Of a stretch of DNA of 5,651 nucleotides, positions 1 to 5,651 are shown one piece after another (position 1 is the first letter of the stretch; each line of letters opens with the position of its first letter). Both the position numbers and the translations under genes were made by a program. The stretch is from positions 1-5,651 of the forward strand of contig JAEWQS010000087.1 in assembly GCA_023399095.1 (NCBI GenBank). Reading direction: 5' to 3'. A model generated the notes under the pieces. That model ran no database searches, was not told the origin of the DNA, and was given only the letters and a program-made list of their open reading frames with translations. This DNA comes from Bacillota bacterium (GTDB taxonomy: Bacteria; Bacillota; Clostridia; Christensenellales; SZUA-584).

Positions 1-1487
1 TCCACGCTGATTTGTCCCTCATCCACTTCATAAAAGCGCATGAGCAGATTGACAAGTGTTGTTTTTCCAGCGCCCGTCGGGCCCACAATGGCCACCACGT
101 CGCCGGGGTTCACAGCCAAGTTCATATCCTTTATCACCGTCTTGCCCGGGTCATATCCAAAGCTCACATGAGAGAACGTCACAGCGCCGCGCGCCTTGGG
201 CACTTCGCCGATTAACCTGTCGGGTGACATTTCGGGCTCGTCGAGTACCTCGAACACACGCTCCGCCGCCGCGATGGTCGATTGCATGACGTTTGCAATC
301 TGCGCCACCTGCATGATCGGTTGTGTAAACTGGCGTGAATACTGGATAAATGCCTGTACATCGCCGATGGATATCTGGCCGTTGATCACGAGGATACCGC
401 CGATCACGCACACGAACACATAAGATATGTTGCTTAGGAAGTTCATCAGCGGCATCATAATGCCCGAAAGGAACTGTGCCTTCCAGCCCACGCCATAAAG
501 GCGTTCGTTGATTGCTTCGAACTTCGCTTCGCTTTCCGCTTCCTTGCCGAAGGCTTTTACGACGGTATGCGCGGAATACATCTCCTCCACGTGGCCGTTT
601 ATATGCCCCAGCTCCACCTGCTGTCCTTTAAAGTACTTCTGCGATTTTTTGATGACGGCTCTGGAAACAATGAAGCTCAGCGGCAGCACCACCAGAGAAA
701 CCAGCGTGATGATCCATGATATCGTAAACATCATCACGATGATACCGATCAGCATCGTCACCGCTGAAATGAGCTGTGTCAAGCCCTGCTGAAGCGATGT
801 CGACACGGTATCAATATCGTTTGTGACGCGCGAGAGAATCTCGCCATGCGTACGCCCGTCAAAATACTTGAGCGGCAGCTTTGCGAGCTTTAAATCCACC
901 TGACGCCGCATATCATAAACAATCGTCTGCGACGTTTTGGCCATCACGAACTGCAATATGAAGCTGAACAGAGAGCTGACTAGATAAAGAGCGATCACCG
1001 TTAATATGATGACGCCAACCTTTCCGAAGTCGATTCTCAGATCAGCCGCCTCTTGAAGCGCTGTGGCTGCCTCCATCACCTCTGCGGCTTGTTCCTTGTC
1101 GGGTGCGCTCATCGCGGCTCCCACCGCCTGCTCAATCGTGATCGTGCCGTCATTGAGCTGCGCTTCAATATCGTCTGGCAGCGCGTCTTTTAGATTGCTG
1201 TAAGCCTGTGCCTGCGAAGACAGCGGCTTGAACAGTTCCGTGGTGGCATTACCCAGCACCTTAGGCCCGAATATCGCAAACACCGTACCTCCGATCGCCA
1301 TCACGATTACGATGATAAGCGCCGCTTTGTGGCGCGTGAGATATGTCATCAAACGGCGCAATCCCGCTCTGAAATCCTTTGCCTTTTCTGTCGGCATGCC
1401 GCTCCCCATCGGGCCGCCGCCCATATGGCCGCCGCCGCGTCCGGGGCCCTTACCCATTTTTATATTATTCTGTTTATCGTTGCTCAT
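1..1487 (-). CDS. ABC exporter half-transporter, longer and probably catalytic subunit (C-terminus cut by window edge)
   Basis: I translated 495 codons from ATG 1487 to the window edge without a stop. This is a type IV (ABCB/MsbA-like) half-transporter, a transmembrane domain fused to an ATPase, which should pair with the 575-residue subunit encoded just upstream to export drugs or lipophilic compounds. Residues 11-31 are a Gly/Met-rich cytoplasmic leader. The first membrane helix is near 55-78 and the second near 157-182. Between them lies an unusually long, mostly acidic and Ala-rich outside loop of roughly 70 residues. Further helices follow to about 370. The ATPase domain begins near 435 with an A-loop Tyr at 445 and an intact Walker A, GPTGAGKTT, at 469-477. 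The Q-loop, signature, Walker B and switch motifs lie beyond the edge, so about 130 residues are missing compared with a usual length near 620. The start overlaps the previous stop as ATGA, with GGAGG 7 bases upstream. The substrate cannot be read from sequence. Confidence 0.95.
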   Translation of the reverse strand, partial: MSNDKQNNIKMGKGPGRGGGHMGGGPMGSGMPTEKAKDFRAGLRRLMTYLTRHKAALIIVIVMAIGGTVFAIFGPKVLGNATTELFKPLSSQAQAYSNLKDALPDDIEAQLNDGTITIEQAVGAAMSAPDKEQAAEVMEAATALQEAADLRIDFGKVGVIILTVIALYLVSSLFSFILQFVMAKTSQTIVYDMRRQVDLKLAKLPLKYFDGRTHGEILSRVTNDIDTVSTSLQQGLTQLISAVTMLIGIIVMMFTISWIITLVSLVVLPLSFIVSRAVIKKSQKYFKGQQVELGHINGHVEEMYSAHTVVKAFGKEAESEAKFEAINERLYGVGWKAQFLSGIMMPLMNFLSNISYVFVCVIGGILVINGQISIGDVQAFIQYSRQFTQPIMQVAQIANVMQSTIAAAERVFEVLDEPEMSPDRLIGEVPKARGAVTFSHVSFGYDPGKTVIKDMNLAVNPGDVVAIVGPTGAGKTTLVNLLMRFYEVDEGQISV

Positions 1488-3211
1488 GCGAGTTCCTCCA
1501 CTGACAGCTGCGATTCCACGATCTCCCGGTATGTGCCGCAGCTTTGCATCAGTTCCCGGTGTGTGCCCTGGCCGACAAGCCGGCCTTCATCGAGCACAAG
1601 TATGTTATCGGCGTTCATCACAGTGCTCACGCGCTGAGCCACAATGAATACGCACGCCTGCGTCACTTCGGATGCGAGGGCCTGGCGCAGCTTTGCGTCC
1701 GTTTTAAAATCCAGCGCCGAAAAACTGTCGTCAAAAATATACACCTCAGGCTTTCTGATCAGCGCGCGTGCAATGGAAAGCCGCTGCTTTTGTCCGCCCG
1801 AGAAATTCGTGCCGTCCTGCGACACCTCAGCGTCAAGGCCACCCTCGAGCGTCGTCACAAATTCCTCTGCCTGCGCGATGGAAAGTGCCTTGCTCATCTC
1901 TTCTTCTGTGGCCTCCGTGCTGCCGAAACGCAGGTTATCGGCAATCGTCCCGCTCACAAGGCTGGCCTTTTGCGGCACAAATCCGATTTTTTTACGGAGC
2001 TCGGCTTGCGGATAATCACGCACATCCACGTCATCCACTAGCACCTGACCTTCGGTGACATCATAAAAGCGCGGTATCAGTTTGATCAGCGTCGATTTGC
2101 CAGAGCCTGTGCCGCCGATGATGGCCGTTGTCTGACCCGGCATTGATACAAAGCTGATATTAGAGAGAACTGGGTCTTTGGCGCCATGATAGTAAAAGCT
2201 CACGTCGCGAAATTCCACATGACCGCGAAGCGCGGCGATAGGCGCCGCTTTGGCTTTGTCGGTTATGGAGGGCTTCATATTGAGCACCTCATTGATACGA
2301 TCGGCAGAGGCGGCTGCACGCGGCAGCATCACAAACATCATCGTCGCCATGATTACGGCAAACATGATCTGCATCACATACTGCTGGAACGCCATCAGTT
2401 GACCCACCTGCACATCCCCTGTATCCACCCGCTGACCACCAAACCAGATTACCGCGATGGTTGAAAGGTTAAGCACCATCATAATGGCTGGAAACATAGC
2501 CGCCATCCAACGATACACCTTGATTGACGTATCCGTTAAATCTCTGTTCACTTCGTCAAAGCGCTTTTGCTCATGGTTCGTTTTATTAAAGGCGCGGATC
2601 ACGCGCATGCCCGTCAGACCCTCACGCAGCACAAGGTTGACTCTGTCTACTTTCTTTTGCAAAGATTTGAACAGCGGCAATGCGTTTTTGGCCACGATGA
2701 GTATAAATAGCGACAGCGCAGCCACCGCAGCGACGATGATCCATGAAAGACCGGTGCCTTCTCTGACTGCCATGATGATGCCGCCCACGCACATAATAGG
2801 CGCCATTAGCAGCATGCTCAGTATCATGACCATCGCGTTTAGTATCTGTGTCACATCATTGGTCGAGCGCGTAATGAGTGACGCCGTGCCGATTTTATCA
2901 AATTCGTTCATTGAATAGTTCGTGACCGACTTGAATATATCGGCTCGCAGATCACGCGAAAACCCGACCGCCACTTTAGAACTGTATAGACGCGCCAGCA
3001 CGGTAGAAGCGGTGACCACAAGCGAAAACCCCAGCATAATAAGCCCTGTCTCTATTATCATCTCGATATCTTTGCCCACAACGCCCTTATCAACGATGTC
3101 TGACATCAAATCGGGCAGATAAAGCTGGCTGATAGACTGTGCCGCCGTCAGCAGCACAACGAGAATGGCCGGCCATTTATAAGGCCGGATATATTTGAAT
3201 AACTTTTTCAT
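1484..3211 (-). CDS. ABC exporter half-transporter, degenerate-site subunit of a heterodimer
   Basis: This 575-residue protein is a complete type IV ABC exporter half. Residues 1 to about 310 are the transmembrane domain, with helices near 14-36, 55-75, 127-148, 155-175, 240-260 and 275-297. The ATPase domain follows, with Walker A GGTGSGKST at 366-374, Q-loop Gln 414, signature FSGGQ at 470-474, Walker B YIFDD at 491-495 and D-loop SALD at 498-501. Two key residues are altered: Asp 495 stands where the catalytic Glu is expected, and Gln 526 stands where the switch His is expected. The family knowledge is that one half of heterodimeric exporters such as BmrCD, LmrCD, EfrAB and TM287/288 carries exactly this kind of non-hydrolysing site. 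Pairing with the downstream, longer half is inferred from this and from the 4-bp ATGA overlaps with both neighbours. GGGAAGGA at 3218-3225, 6 bases before the ATG, serves as ribosome binding site. Multidrug export is likely, but the substrate is unknown. Confidence 0.96.
   Translation of the reverse strand: MKKLFKYIRPYKWPAILVVLLTAAQSISQLYLPDLMSDIVDKGVVGKDIEMIIETGLIMLGFSLVVTASTVLARLYSSKVAVGFSRDLRADIFKSVTNYSMNEFDKIGTASLITRSTNDVTQILNAMVMILSMLLMAPIMCVGGIIMAVREGTGLSWIIVAAVAALSLFILIVAKNALPLFKSLQKKVDRVNLVLREGLTGMRVIRAFNKTNHEQKRFDEVNRDLTDTSIKVYRWMAAMFPAIMMVLNLSTIAVIWFGGQRVDTGDVQVGQLMAFQQYVMQIMFAVIMATMMFVMLPRAAASADRINEVLNMKPSITDKAKAAPIAALRGHVEFRDVSFYYHGAKDPVLSNISFVSMPGQTTAIIGGTGSGKSTLIKLIPRFYDVTEGQVLVDDVDVRDYPQAELRKKIGFVPQKASLVSGTIADNLRFGSTEATEEEMSKALSIAQAEEFVTTLEGGLDAEVSQDGTNFSGGQKQRLSIARALIRKPEVYIFDDSFSALDFKTDAKLRQALASEVTQACVFIVAQRVSTVMNADNILVLDEGRLVGQGTHRELMQSCGTYREIVESQLSVEELA
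1495..1499 (-). promoter_or_regulatory. Ribosome binding site of the longer ABC subunit
   Basis: GGAGG on the minus strand lies 7 bases before ATG 1487. It is embedded in the last codons (Val-Glu-Glu-Leu-Ala) of the preceding ABC gene, so translation of the second subunit can start as ribosomes finish the first. This supports the choice of start and balanced production of the two halves. Confidence 0.8.
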
Positions 3212-3795
3212 ACATCGTCCTTCCCTGACTCTTTACTCAAAATCCTTATAACTTGATCCAGCATCCAATCAAAATACGCTTCATCCTTCTCAGCCGGATC
3301 GTTCACCATAATCTCTTTCATGATGCTTCCCGATATATTCGTCATGAAGAATTTCATCGCCATTTCCGGTTCAGAGCTGAGAGCACCTGCGCTTCTCATT
3401 GCGTTAAAATACGCATGCAGACTGCTTTTCATATGATGCTCTTTCATTCGCATATTTTTTTCGGGAGCTGAATCTCTGATTTTGTCGCGCATGATCATGC
3501 GCACCATGGGGGCGTTTTTTATGAAATTGTCCCGCATCTCATAAGCGATATGCTTAAGATCCCGCTCCAAATCATATGTGACACCGTTTCTCAAATATTC
3601 CTCAACAGTGTACGGATGCAGGCAGCTGTGCAGCGTTTCATCAAACAACACCCTCTTCGTTGCAAAATGCCGAAACAGCGTGACTTCGCTGACACCGGCC
3701 AGTGCGGCAATTTCCTTGGTTGTGGCAGCCGCAAAACCTTTTTTTTCAAACAGTTCACGCGCTGCGGAAAGAATATTGCTTCGCGTGTTTTTCAT
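3208..3795 (-). CDS. TetR/AcrR-family transcriptional regulator
   Basis: This 195-residue protein has the usual length and layout of a TetR-family repressor. The N-terminal DNA-binding domain covers about residues 4-50. Its helix-turn-helix is near 25-44, with the typical TTKEIAALAGVS followed by the recognition helix and the FRHFATK turn. The variable C-terminal ligand-binding and dimerisation region (about 55-190) gives no clue to the inducer. It is the first gene of an operon with two ABC exporter subunits, and its TGA stop overlaps the next ATG. An 18-bp palindrome just downstream of its own promoter is the obvious binding site. The inference is an autoregulated local repressor that lets the exporter be made when a drug-like ligand binds. 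The start at 3795 is supported by AAGGAGGT 6 bases upstream and by the position of the DNA-binding domain. An activating role is possible but less likely. Confidence 0.95.
   Translation of the reverse strand: MKNTRSNILSAARELFEKKGFAAATTKEIAALAGVSEVTLFRHFATKRVLFDETLHSCLHPYTVEEYLRNGVTYDLERDLKHIAYEMRDNFIKNAPMVRMIMRDKIRDSAPEKNMRMKEHHMKSSLHAYFNAMRSAGALSSEPEMAMKFFMTNISGSIMKEIMVNDPAEKDEAYFDWMLDQVIRILSKESGKDDV
3218..3225 (-). promoter_or_regulatory. Ribosome binding site of the 575-residue ABC subunit
   Basis: GGGAAGGA on the minus strand lies 6 bases before ATG 3211, inside the last codons of the TetR gene. It supports the ATGA-coupled start of the ABC gene. Confidence 0.65.
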
Positions 3796-3801
3796 TGTCT
3801 A

Positions 3802-3809
3802 ACCTCCTT
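3802..3809 (-). promoter_or_regulatory. Ribosome binding site of the TetR gene
   Basis: AAGGAGGT on the minus strand is a full match to the 16S rRNA anti-Shine-Dalgarno sequence and lies 6 bases before ATG 3795. It fixes the start of the regulator gene. Confidence 0.85.
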
Positions 3810-3831
3810 ATGTTTCAAACTGCAAACTTTT

Positions 3832-3849
3832 TAAGTAAGTACTTACTTA
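3832..3849. promoter_or_regulatory. Putative TetR operator: perfect 18-bp palindrome
   Basis: TAAGTAAGTACTTACTTA reads the same on both strands, and the symmetry breaks at the flanking bases. Each half contains the tetramer TAAG twice, so the site also has a 4-bp repeat structure. It starts 11 bases downstream of the -10 element of the TetR-exporter promoter and so would cover roughly +5 to +22 of the transcript. A repressor bound there would block early transcription. Palindromes of this size and AT-rich style, next to a TetR gene, are the usual operators of the family. Binding by the adjacent TetR protein is inference. Confidence 0.85.
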
Positions 3850-3860
3850 CACTATTGCTT

Positions 3861-3889
3861 AAGATACGCCTATAAACTGGGTTTGTCAA
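3861..3889 (-). promoter_or_regulatory. Promoter of the TetR-ABC exporter operon
   Basis: On the minus strand a perfect -35 TTGACA (3884-3889) is followed after 17 bp by a -10 TATCTT (3861-3866), 4 of 6 to consensus. Transcription would start near 3854, giving a leader of about 60 bases that contains the palindrome and the ribosome binding site. The spacing and the position immediately upstream of the operator make this a convincing housekeeping-sigma promoter. Confidence 0.8.
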
Positions 3890-3965
3890 TCATGCAGATT
3901 TCATTGTTCACAGTTATTTCAAACTTTGTTTCCCTAATCCATACCAATTTTGGAGGTGTGGACGG

Positions 3966-3994
3966 TTGCGGCTTTGTGTGTGAAACACTATAAT
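3966..3994 (+). promoter_or_regulatory. apbE: Putative promoter of the apbE operon, very close to the start codon
   Basis: A perfect -10 hexamer TATAAT (3989-3994) lies 17 bp downstream of TTGCGG (3966-3971), a -35 match of only 3 of 6. The -10 ends just 7 bases before the apbE ATG, so transcription would begin at about 4000-4002. Either apbE is translated from a leaderless message or the real promoter is further upstream and this hexamer is fortuitous. I found no better hexamer pair between 3890 and 3960. Confidence 0.55.
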
Positions 3995-4001
3995 AGGAAG
4001 C

Positions 4002-5009
4002 ATGAAAAAGTGTTTAATATCCGGTATTGTGCTGATGCTAACGAGCATTTTCCTCTTTAGCGCGTGCGCACCCGTGGAAAAAACAAGCGAAAGCTTTGCG
4101 CTTGATACGATATGCACGCAGCAGGTGAGGGGCGCTAACGCTGGCGCGGCTATAGACACGGTCAACAACATGCTTTGGCGTATTACGAGGGAGCTGTCCA
4201 TCAATGAAGGCTCGTATTATTATGAAATCAACGCCGGTGCGCCGCAGCCAATCGAAGTAAGCACCGAAGCAGCCGAACTTGTGTCTGATGCTCTTCTCAT
4301 TGCGGATGAGACTCACGGCGCATTCGACCCGACCATCGGCCCCGTTTCAACACTGTGGAACATCTCTGAAGAACCGCGCGTGCCATCGGCAGATGAAATT
4401 GCCGCCGCACTGCCGCTCATCAATTTCCGTGATGTTGAAGTCATAGGCAATACCGTCACCCTTCAAAAAAGCGGTATGCTGCTGGATCTTAGCGGTATAG
4501 CCAAAGGGCTTGCGGCCGACCTCGCAATTGAGATATACAAGCAGTACGGCATTGAAAATGCGATAGTCTATCTCGGCGGGAACGTCTACGTCTATGGCGA
4601 CAAGAAAGACGGAAGTGATTTTTCCGTCGGCCTTCGGAATCCGCTGGGTACGGCAAACGACTATGTAGCGATTATCCCGGTTAGAAATACGTCTGTGGTC
4701 ACATCAGGCGTTTACGAGCGCAATTTTGAAAGCGGGGGCAAAACATACCATCACCTGTTTGACCCCAAAACGGGTTATCCCACCGACAACGGACTGCTTG
4801 CCGTTACCGTGGTGTGCCAAAACAGCGCCAAGGCAGACGCTTTGTCGACCGCGCTTTTCGTGATGGGCCTTGAAGATGGCCTTGCTTTTGCTGAGCAAAC
4901 GGAGGATATCGAAGCCGTCTTTATTACCGAAGATAAGGGAATTTACGTCACAAGCGGACTGGAGGCAAATATAGAAATCACCAATGAAGCATATACTCTC
5001 AAAAGCTGA
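4002..5009 (+). CDS. apbE: FAD:protein FMN transferase, ApbE family lipoprotein
   Basis: ApbE enzymes use FAD and Mg2+ to attach FMN covalently to a Ser/Thr of target proteins outside the membrane, for example RnfG, NqrC or FMN-binding lipoproteins. This 335-residue protein has the family's usual length. Residues 1-22 form a lipoprotein signal peptide: Lys 2-3, a hydrophobic core, and a lipobox FSAC with lipidated Cys 22. Family motifs follow in order: FDPTIGP at 108-114, LDLSGIAKG at 161-169, LGGN at 191-194, TSGVYER at 234-240, HHLFDPKTGYP at 250-260 and ADALSTA at 278-284. Asp 279 and Thr 283 fit the expected metal-binding pair, so the enzyme looks intact. The ATG at 4002 is chosen because an in-frame stop lies at 3981-3983, no other start intervenes, and the signal peptide begins there. 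Its only upstream Shine-Dalgarno-like bases, AGGAAG, are too close to be ideal. Its end overlaps the next gene by 26 bp. The flavinylated target is not in the window. Confidence 0.96.
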   Translation: MKKCLISGIVLMLTSIFLFSACAPVEKTSESFALDTICTQQVRGANAGAAIDTVNNMLWRITRELSINEGSYYYEINAGAPQPIEVSTEAAELVSDALLIADETHGAFDPTIGPVSTLWNISEEPRVPSADEIAAALPLINFRDVEVIGNTVTLQKSGMLLDLSGIAKGLAADLAIEIYKQYGIENAIVYLGGNVYVYGDKKDGSDFSVGLRNPLGTANDYVAIIPVRNTSVVTSGVYERNFESGGKTYHHLFDPKTGYPTDNGLLAVTVVCQNSAKADALSTALFVMGLEDGLAFAEQTEDIEAVFITEDKGIYVTSGLEANIEITNEAYTLKS

Positions 5010-5337
5010 TATCATACTTTTTATCTTAATTGTTGCGGTGGCCGTTGCGGGCATCTTTTGGATGGCGGGCGCGGGCGACGCGCAGACCGCCGTCATTCGC
5101 GTAAACGGAAAAGTCGTCAAAGAGGTTCGGCTGAACGTCGATCAATCGTTCTGGGTGGACGATGTGCGGTTCGAAGTCAAAGATGGGGATATCGCGTTTA
5201 TCGAATCCGATTGCCCGGGGCAGGAATGCGTGCATGCGGGCTGGCTTCACTCACCCGGCAGCAGCATGGCCTGCCTGCCCAATAAGGTATCCGTTACGCT
5301 GACGGGCGAGAGCGAGGTGGACGTCATTGCGGAATAA
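4984..5337 (+). CDS. NusG domain II-containing membrane-anchored protein
   Basis: This 117-residue protein has a short cytoplasmic N-terminus with Lys, one membrane helix at about 9-27, and an outside domain of about 90 residues. The domain carries the hallmark of the NusG_II family in Bacillota: DCPGQECVHAGW at 76-87 and ACLPN at 96-100, giving Cys 77, Cys 82 and Cys 97. Despite the name it lacks the NusG N-terminal domain and KOW motif, so a role in transcription is not expected. The cysteines could hold a metal or form a disulfide, but the function is unknown. It starts inside the end of apbE, overlapping by 26 bp. A GGAGG at 4961-4965 is 18 bases away, too far to serve well, and an in-frame stop at 4972-4974 rules out an earlier start. 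Coupling to apbE translation is therefore likely. It overlaps the Gx-transporter gene by 11 bp, an arrangement I recall as recurrent in clostridia. Confidence 0.9.
   Translation: MKHILSKADIILFILIVAVAVAGIFWMAGAGDAQTAVIRVNGKVVKEVRLNVDQSFWVDDVRFEVKDGDIAFIESDCPGQECVHAGWLHSPGSSMACLPNKVSVTLTGESEVDVIAE
5314..5319 (+). promoter_or_regulatory. Ribosome binding site supporting a TTG start
   Basis: GAGGTG ends 7 bases before TTG 5327. The reading frame is closed by a TGA at 5300-5302 and contains no ATG or GTG before the conserved membrane region begins, so this site decides the TTG start of the Gx-transporter gene. Confidence 0.7.
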
Positions 5338-5651
5338 GCTGTCCACCCGAAATATCGCGCTGCTAAGCGCACTGCTTGCCATATCGCTGGTGCTCTCGGT
5401 GGTGGAAAGCATGTTGGGCGCGCTTGTGCCGCTGCCTATACCCGGCGTGAAGCTCGGCCTTGCCAACATCATTTCAATGTTTCTGCTGAGCTATTTTTCG
5501 CTGCCCGCCGCGCTCACCGTCGGTATACTGCGTTCGTTTGTCGCGTCGCTGTTCGCAGGTGGCTTTGGCATGTTCCTTTACTCAGCACCCGGCGTGATTT
5601 TCAGCATTCTTGCGATGTTTGCTGTGCTAAAAACAGTAAAGGCGCTGTCCA
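5327..5651 (+). CDS. Gx transporter family membrane protein (formerly heptaprenyl diphosphate synthase component I), C-terminus cut by window edge
   Basis: I translated 108 codons from TTG 5327 to the right edge without a stop. The product starts MRNKLSTRNIALL and is almost entirely hydrophobic. Helices lie at about 9-33, 43-58, 60-78 and 82-100. The segment PIPGVKLGLANIISMFLL at about 38-55 and the Gly-rich stretch FAGGFGMFLYS near 76-86 are the recognisable signatures of the Gx_transp family, which was once misnamed a heptaprenyl diphosphate synthase subunit. It resembles the substrate-binding components of ECF vitamin transporters, but its substrate is not established. The usual length is around 170 residues, so roughly a third is missing. 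The start overlaps the NusG-II gene by 11 bp. In related genomes a polyprenyl synthase or FMN-binding proteins can follow, but this cannot be tested here. Confidence 0.9.
   Translation, partial: MRNKLSTRNIALLSALLAISLVLSVVESMLGALVPLPIPGVKLGLANIISMFLLSYFSLPAALTVGILRSFVASLFAGGFGMFLYSAPGVIFSILAMFAVLKTVKALS

Noticed and set aside
1544..2041. 165-codon open frame on the plus strand inside the ABC gene, plus several other long plus-strand frames over 1228-3122
   Set aside because: They lie entirely opposite well-motivated ABC exporter genes. Their products are Arg/Cys/His-rich without domains or plausible ribosome sites, as expected for shadows of a real gene.
3832..3849. Control of the apbE operon by the same TetR operator
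   Set aside because: The palindrome is more than 100 bp upstream of the apbE -35, and no second copy occurs near that promoter. Shared control is possible only if the real apbE promoter lies much further upstream.
3813..3925. 9-base direct repeat TTTCAAACT at 3813-3821 and 3917-3925, considered as a second regulator site
   Set aside because: It is short, AT-rich and has no symmetry or sensible placement relative to either promoter, so chance is enough to explain it.
3980..3988. Short inverted repeat GTGT/ACAC within the apbE promoter spacer, considered as a hairpin or terminator
   Set aside because: The stem is only about 4 bp with no run of T after it. No terminator is expected between divergent genes.
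3892..3993. 33-codon frame from ATG 3892 ending 8 bases before the apbE ATG, as a possible upstream peptide gene
   Set aside because: No Shine-Dalgarno sequence precedes the ATG and its codons run through the likely apbE promoter. The product has no recognisable feature. It is most likely chance.
4984..5337. Calling the NusG-domain-II protein a transcription antitermination factor
   Set aside because: It has an N-terminal membrane helix, no NGN domain and no KOW motif. The name reflects only a shared fold.

Overview
The window looks like a chromosomal stretch from a low-to-mid-GC Gram-positive anaerobe, most likely a clostridial member of the Bacillota. The lineage is inferred from gene content: a heterodimeric ABC exporter with a Gly/Met-rich N-terminus, a lipoprotein-type ApbE, and the NusG-domain-II / Gx-transporter pair. 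Strong GGAGG-type ribosome binding sites and tight overlapping genes agree with this. No marker gene fixes the genus. Coding density is very high, and I see no RNA gene, CRISPR array, insertion sequence or other sign of a mobile element.

Minus strand, read from about 3889 down to 1: an efflux operon. A good sigma-70-type promoter (TTGACA, 17 bp, TATCTT) is followed by a perfect 18-bp palindrome that looks like a TetR-family operator. Then come a TetR/AcrR regulator, a 575-residue ABC exporter half-transporter, and a second, longer ABC half-transporter that runs off the left edge after its Walker A motif. Both gene junctions are ATGA overlaps. The 575-residue subunit has Asp instead of the catalytic Glu and Gln instead of the switch His in its nucleotide-binding domain. 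This is the degenerate partner expected in heterodimeric multidrug exporters of the BmrCD / LmrCD / EfrAB / TM287-288 type. The likely logic is that a ligand releases the regulator from the palindrome and the exporter genes are expressed together with their own repressor.

Plus strand, read from about 3966 to the right edge: a divergent envelope/redox operon. It encodes a secreted lipoprotein FAD:protein FMN transferase (ApbE), a small membrane-anchored protein with a NusG domain II fold and three conserved-looking cysteines, and a Gx-transporter family membrane protein cut by the right edge. The genes overlap by 26 and 11 bp. ApbE attaches FMN to proteins outside the membrane, so the operon probably continues into a flavin-based electron-transfer or quinone-related module. 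The flavinylated substrate is not in the window.

The 206-bp divergent intergenic region holds both promoters and the operator. The best promoter for apbE places the start of transcription at or within a base or two of the ATG, which makes apbE a candidate leaderless gene. I found no clearly new system. The points most worth checking are the apbE start, the operator architecture and the ApbE/NusG-II/Gx cluster.
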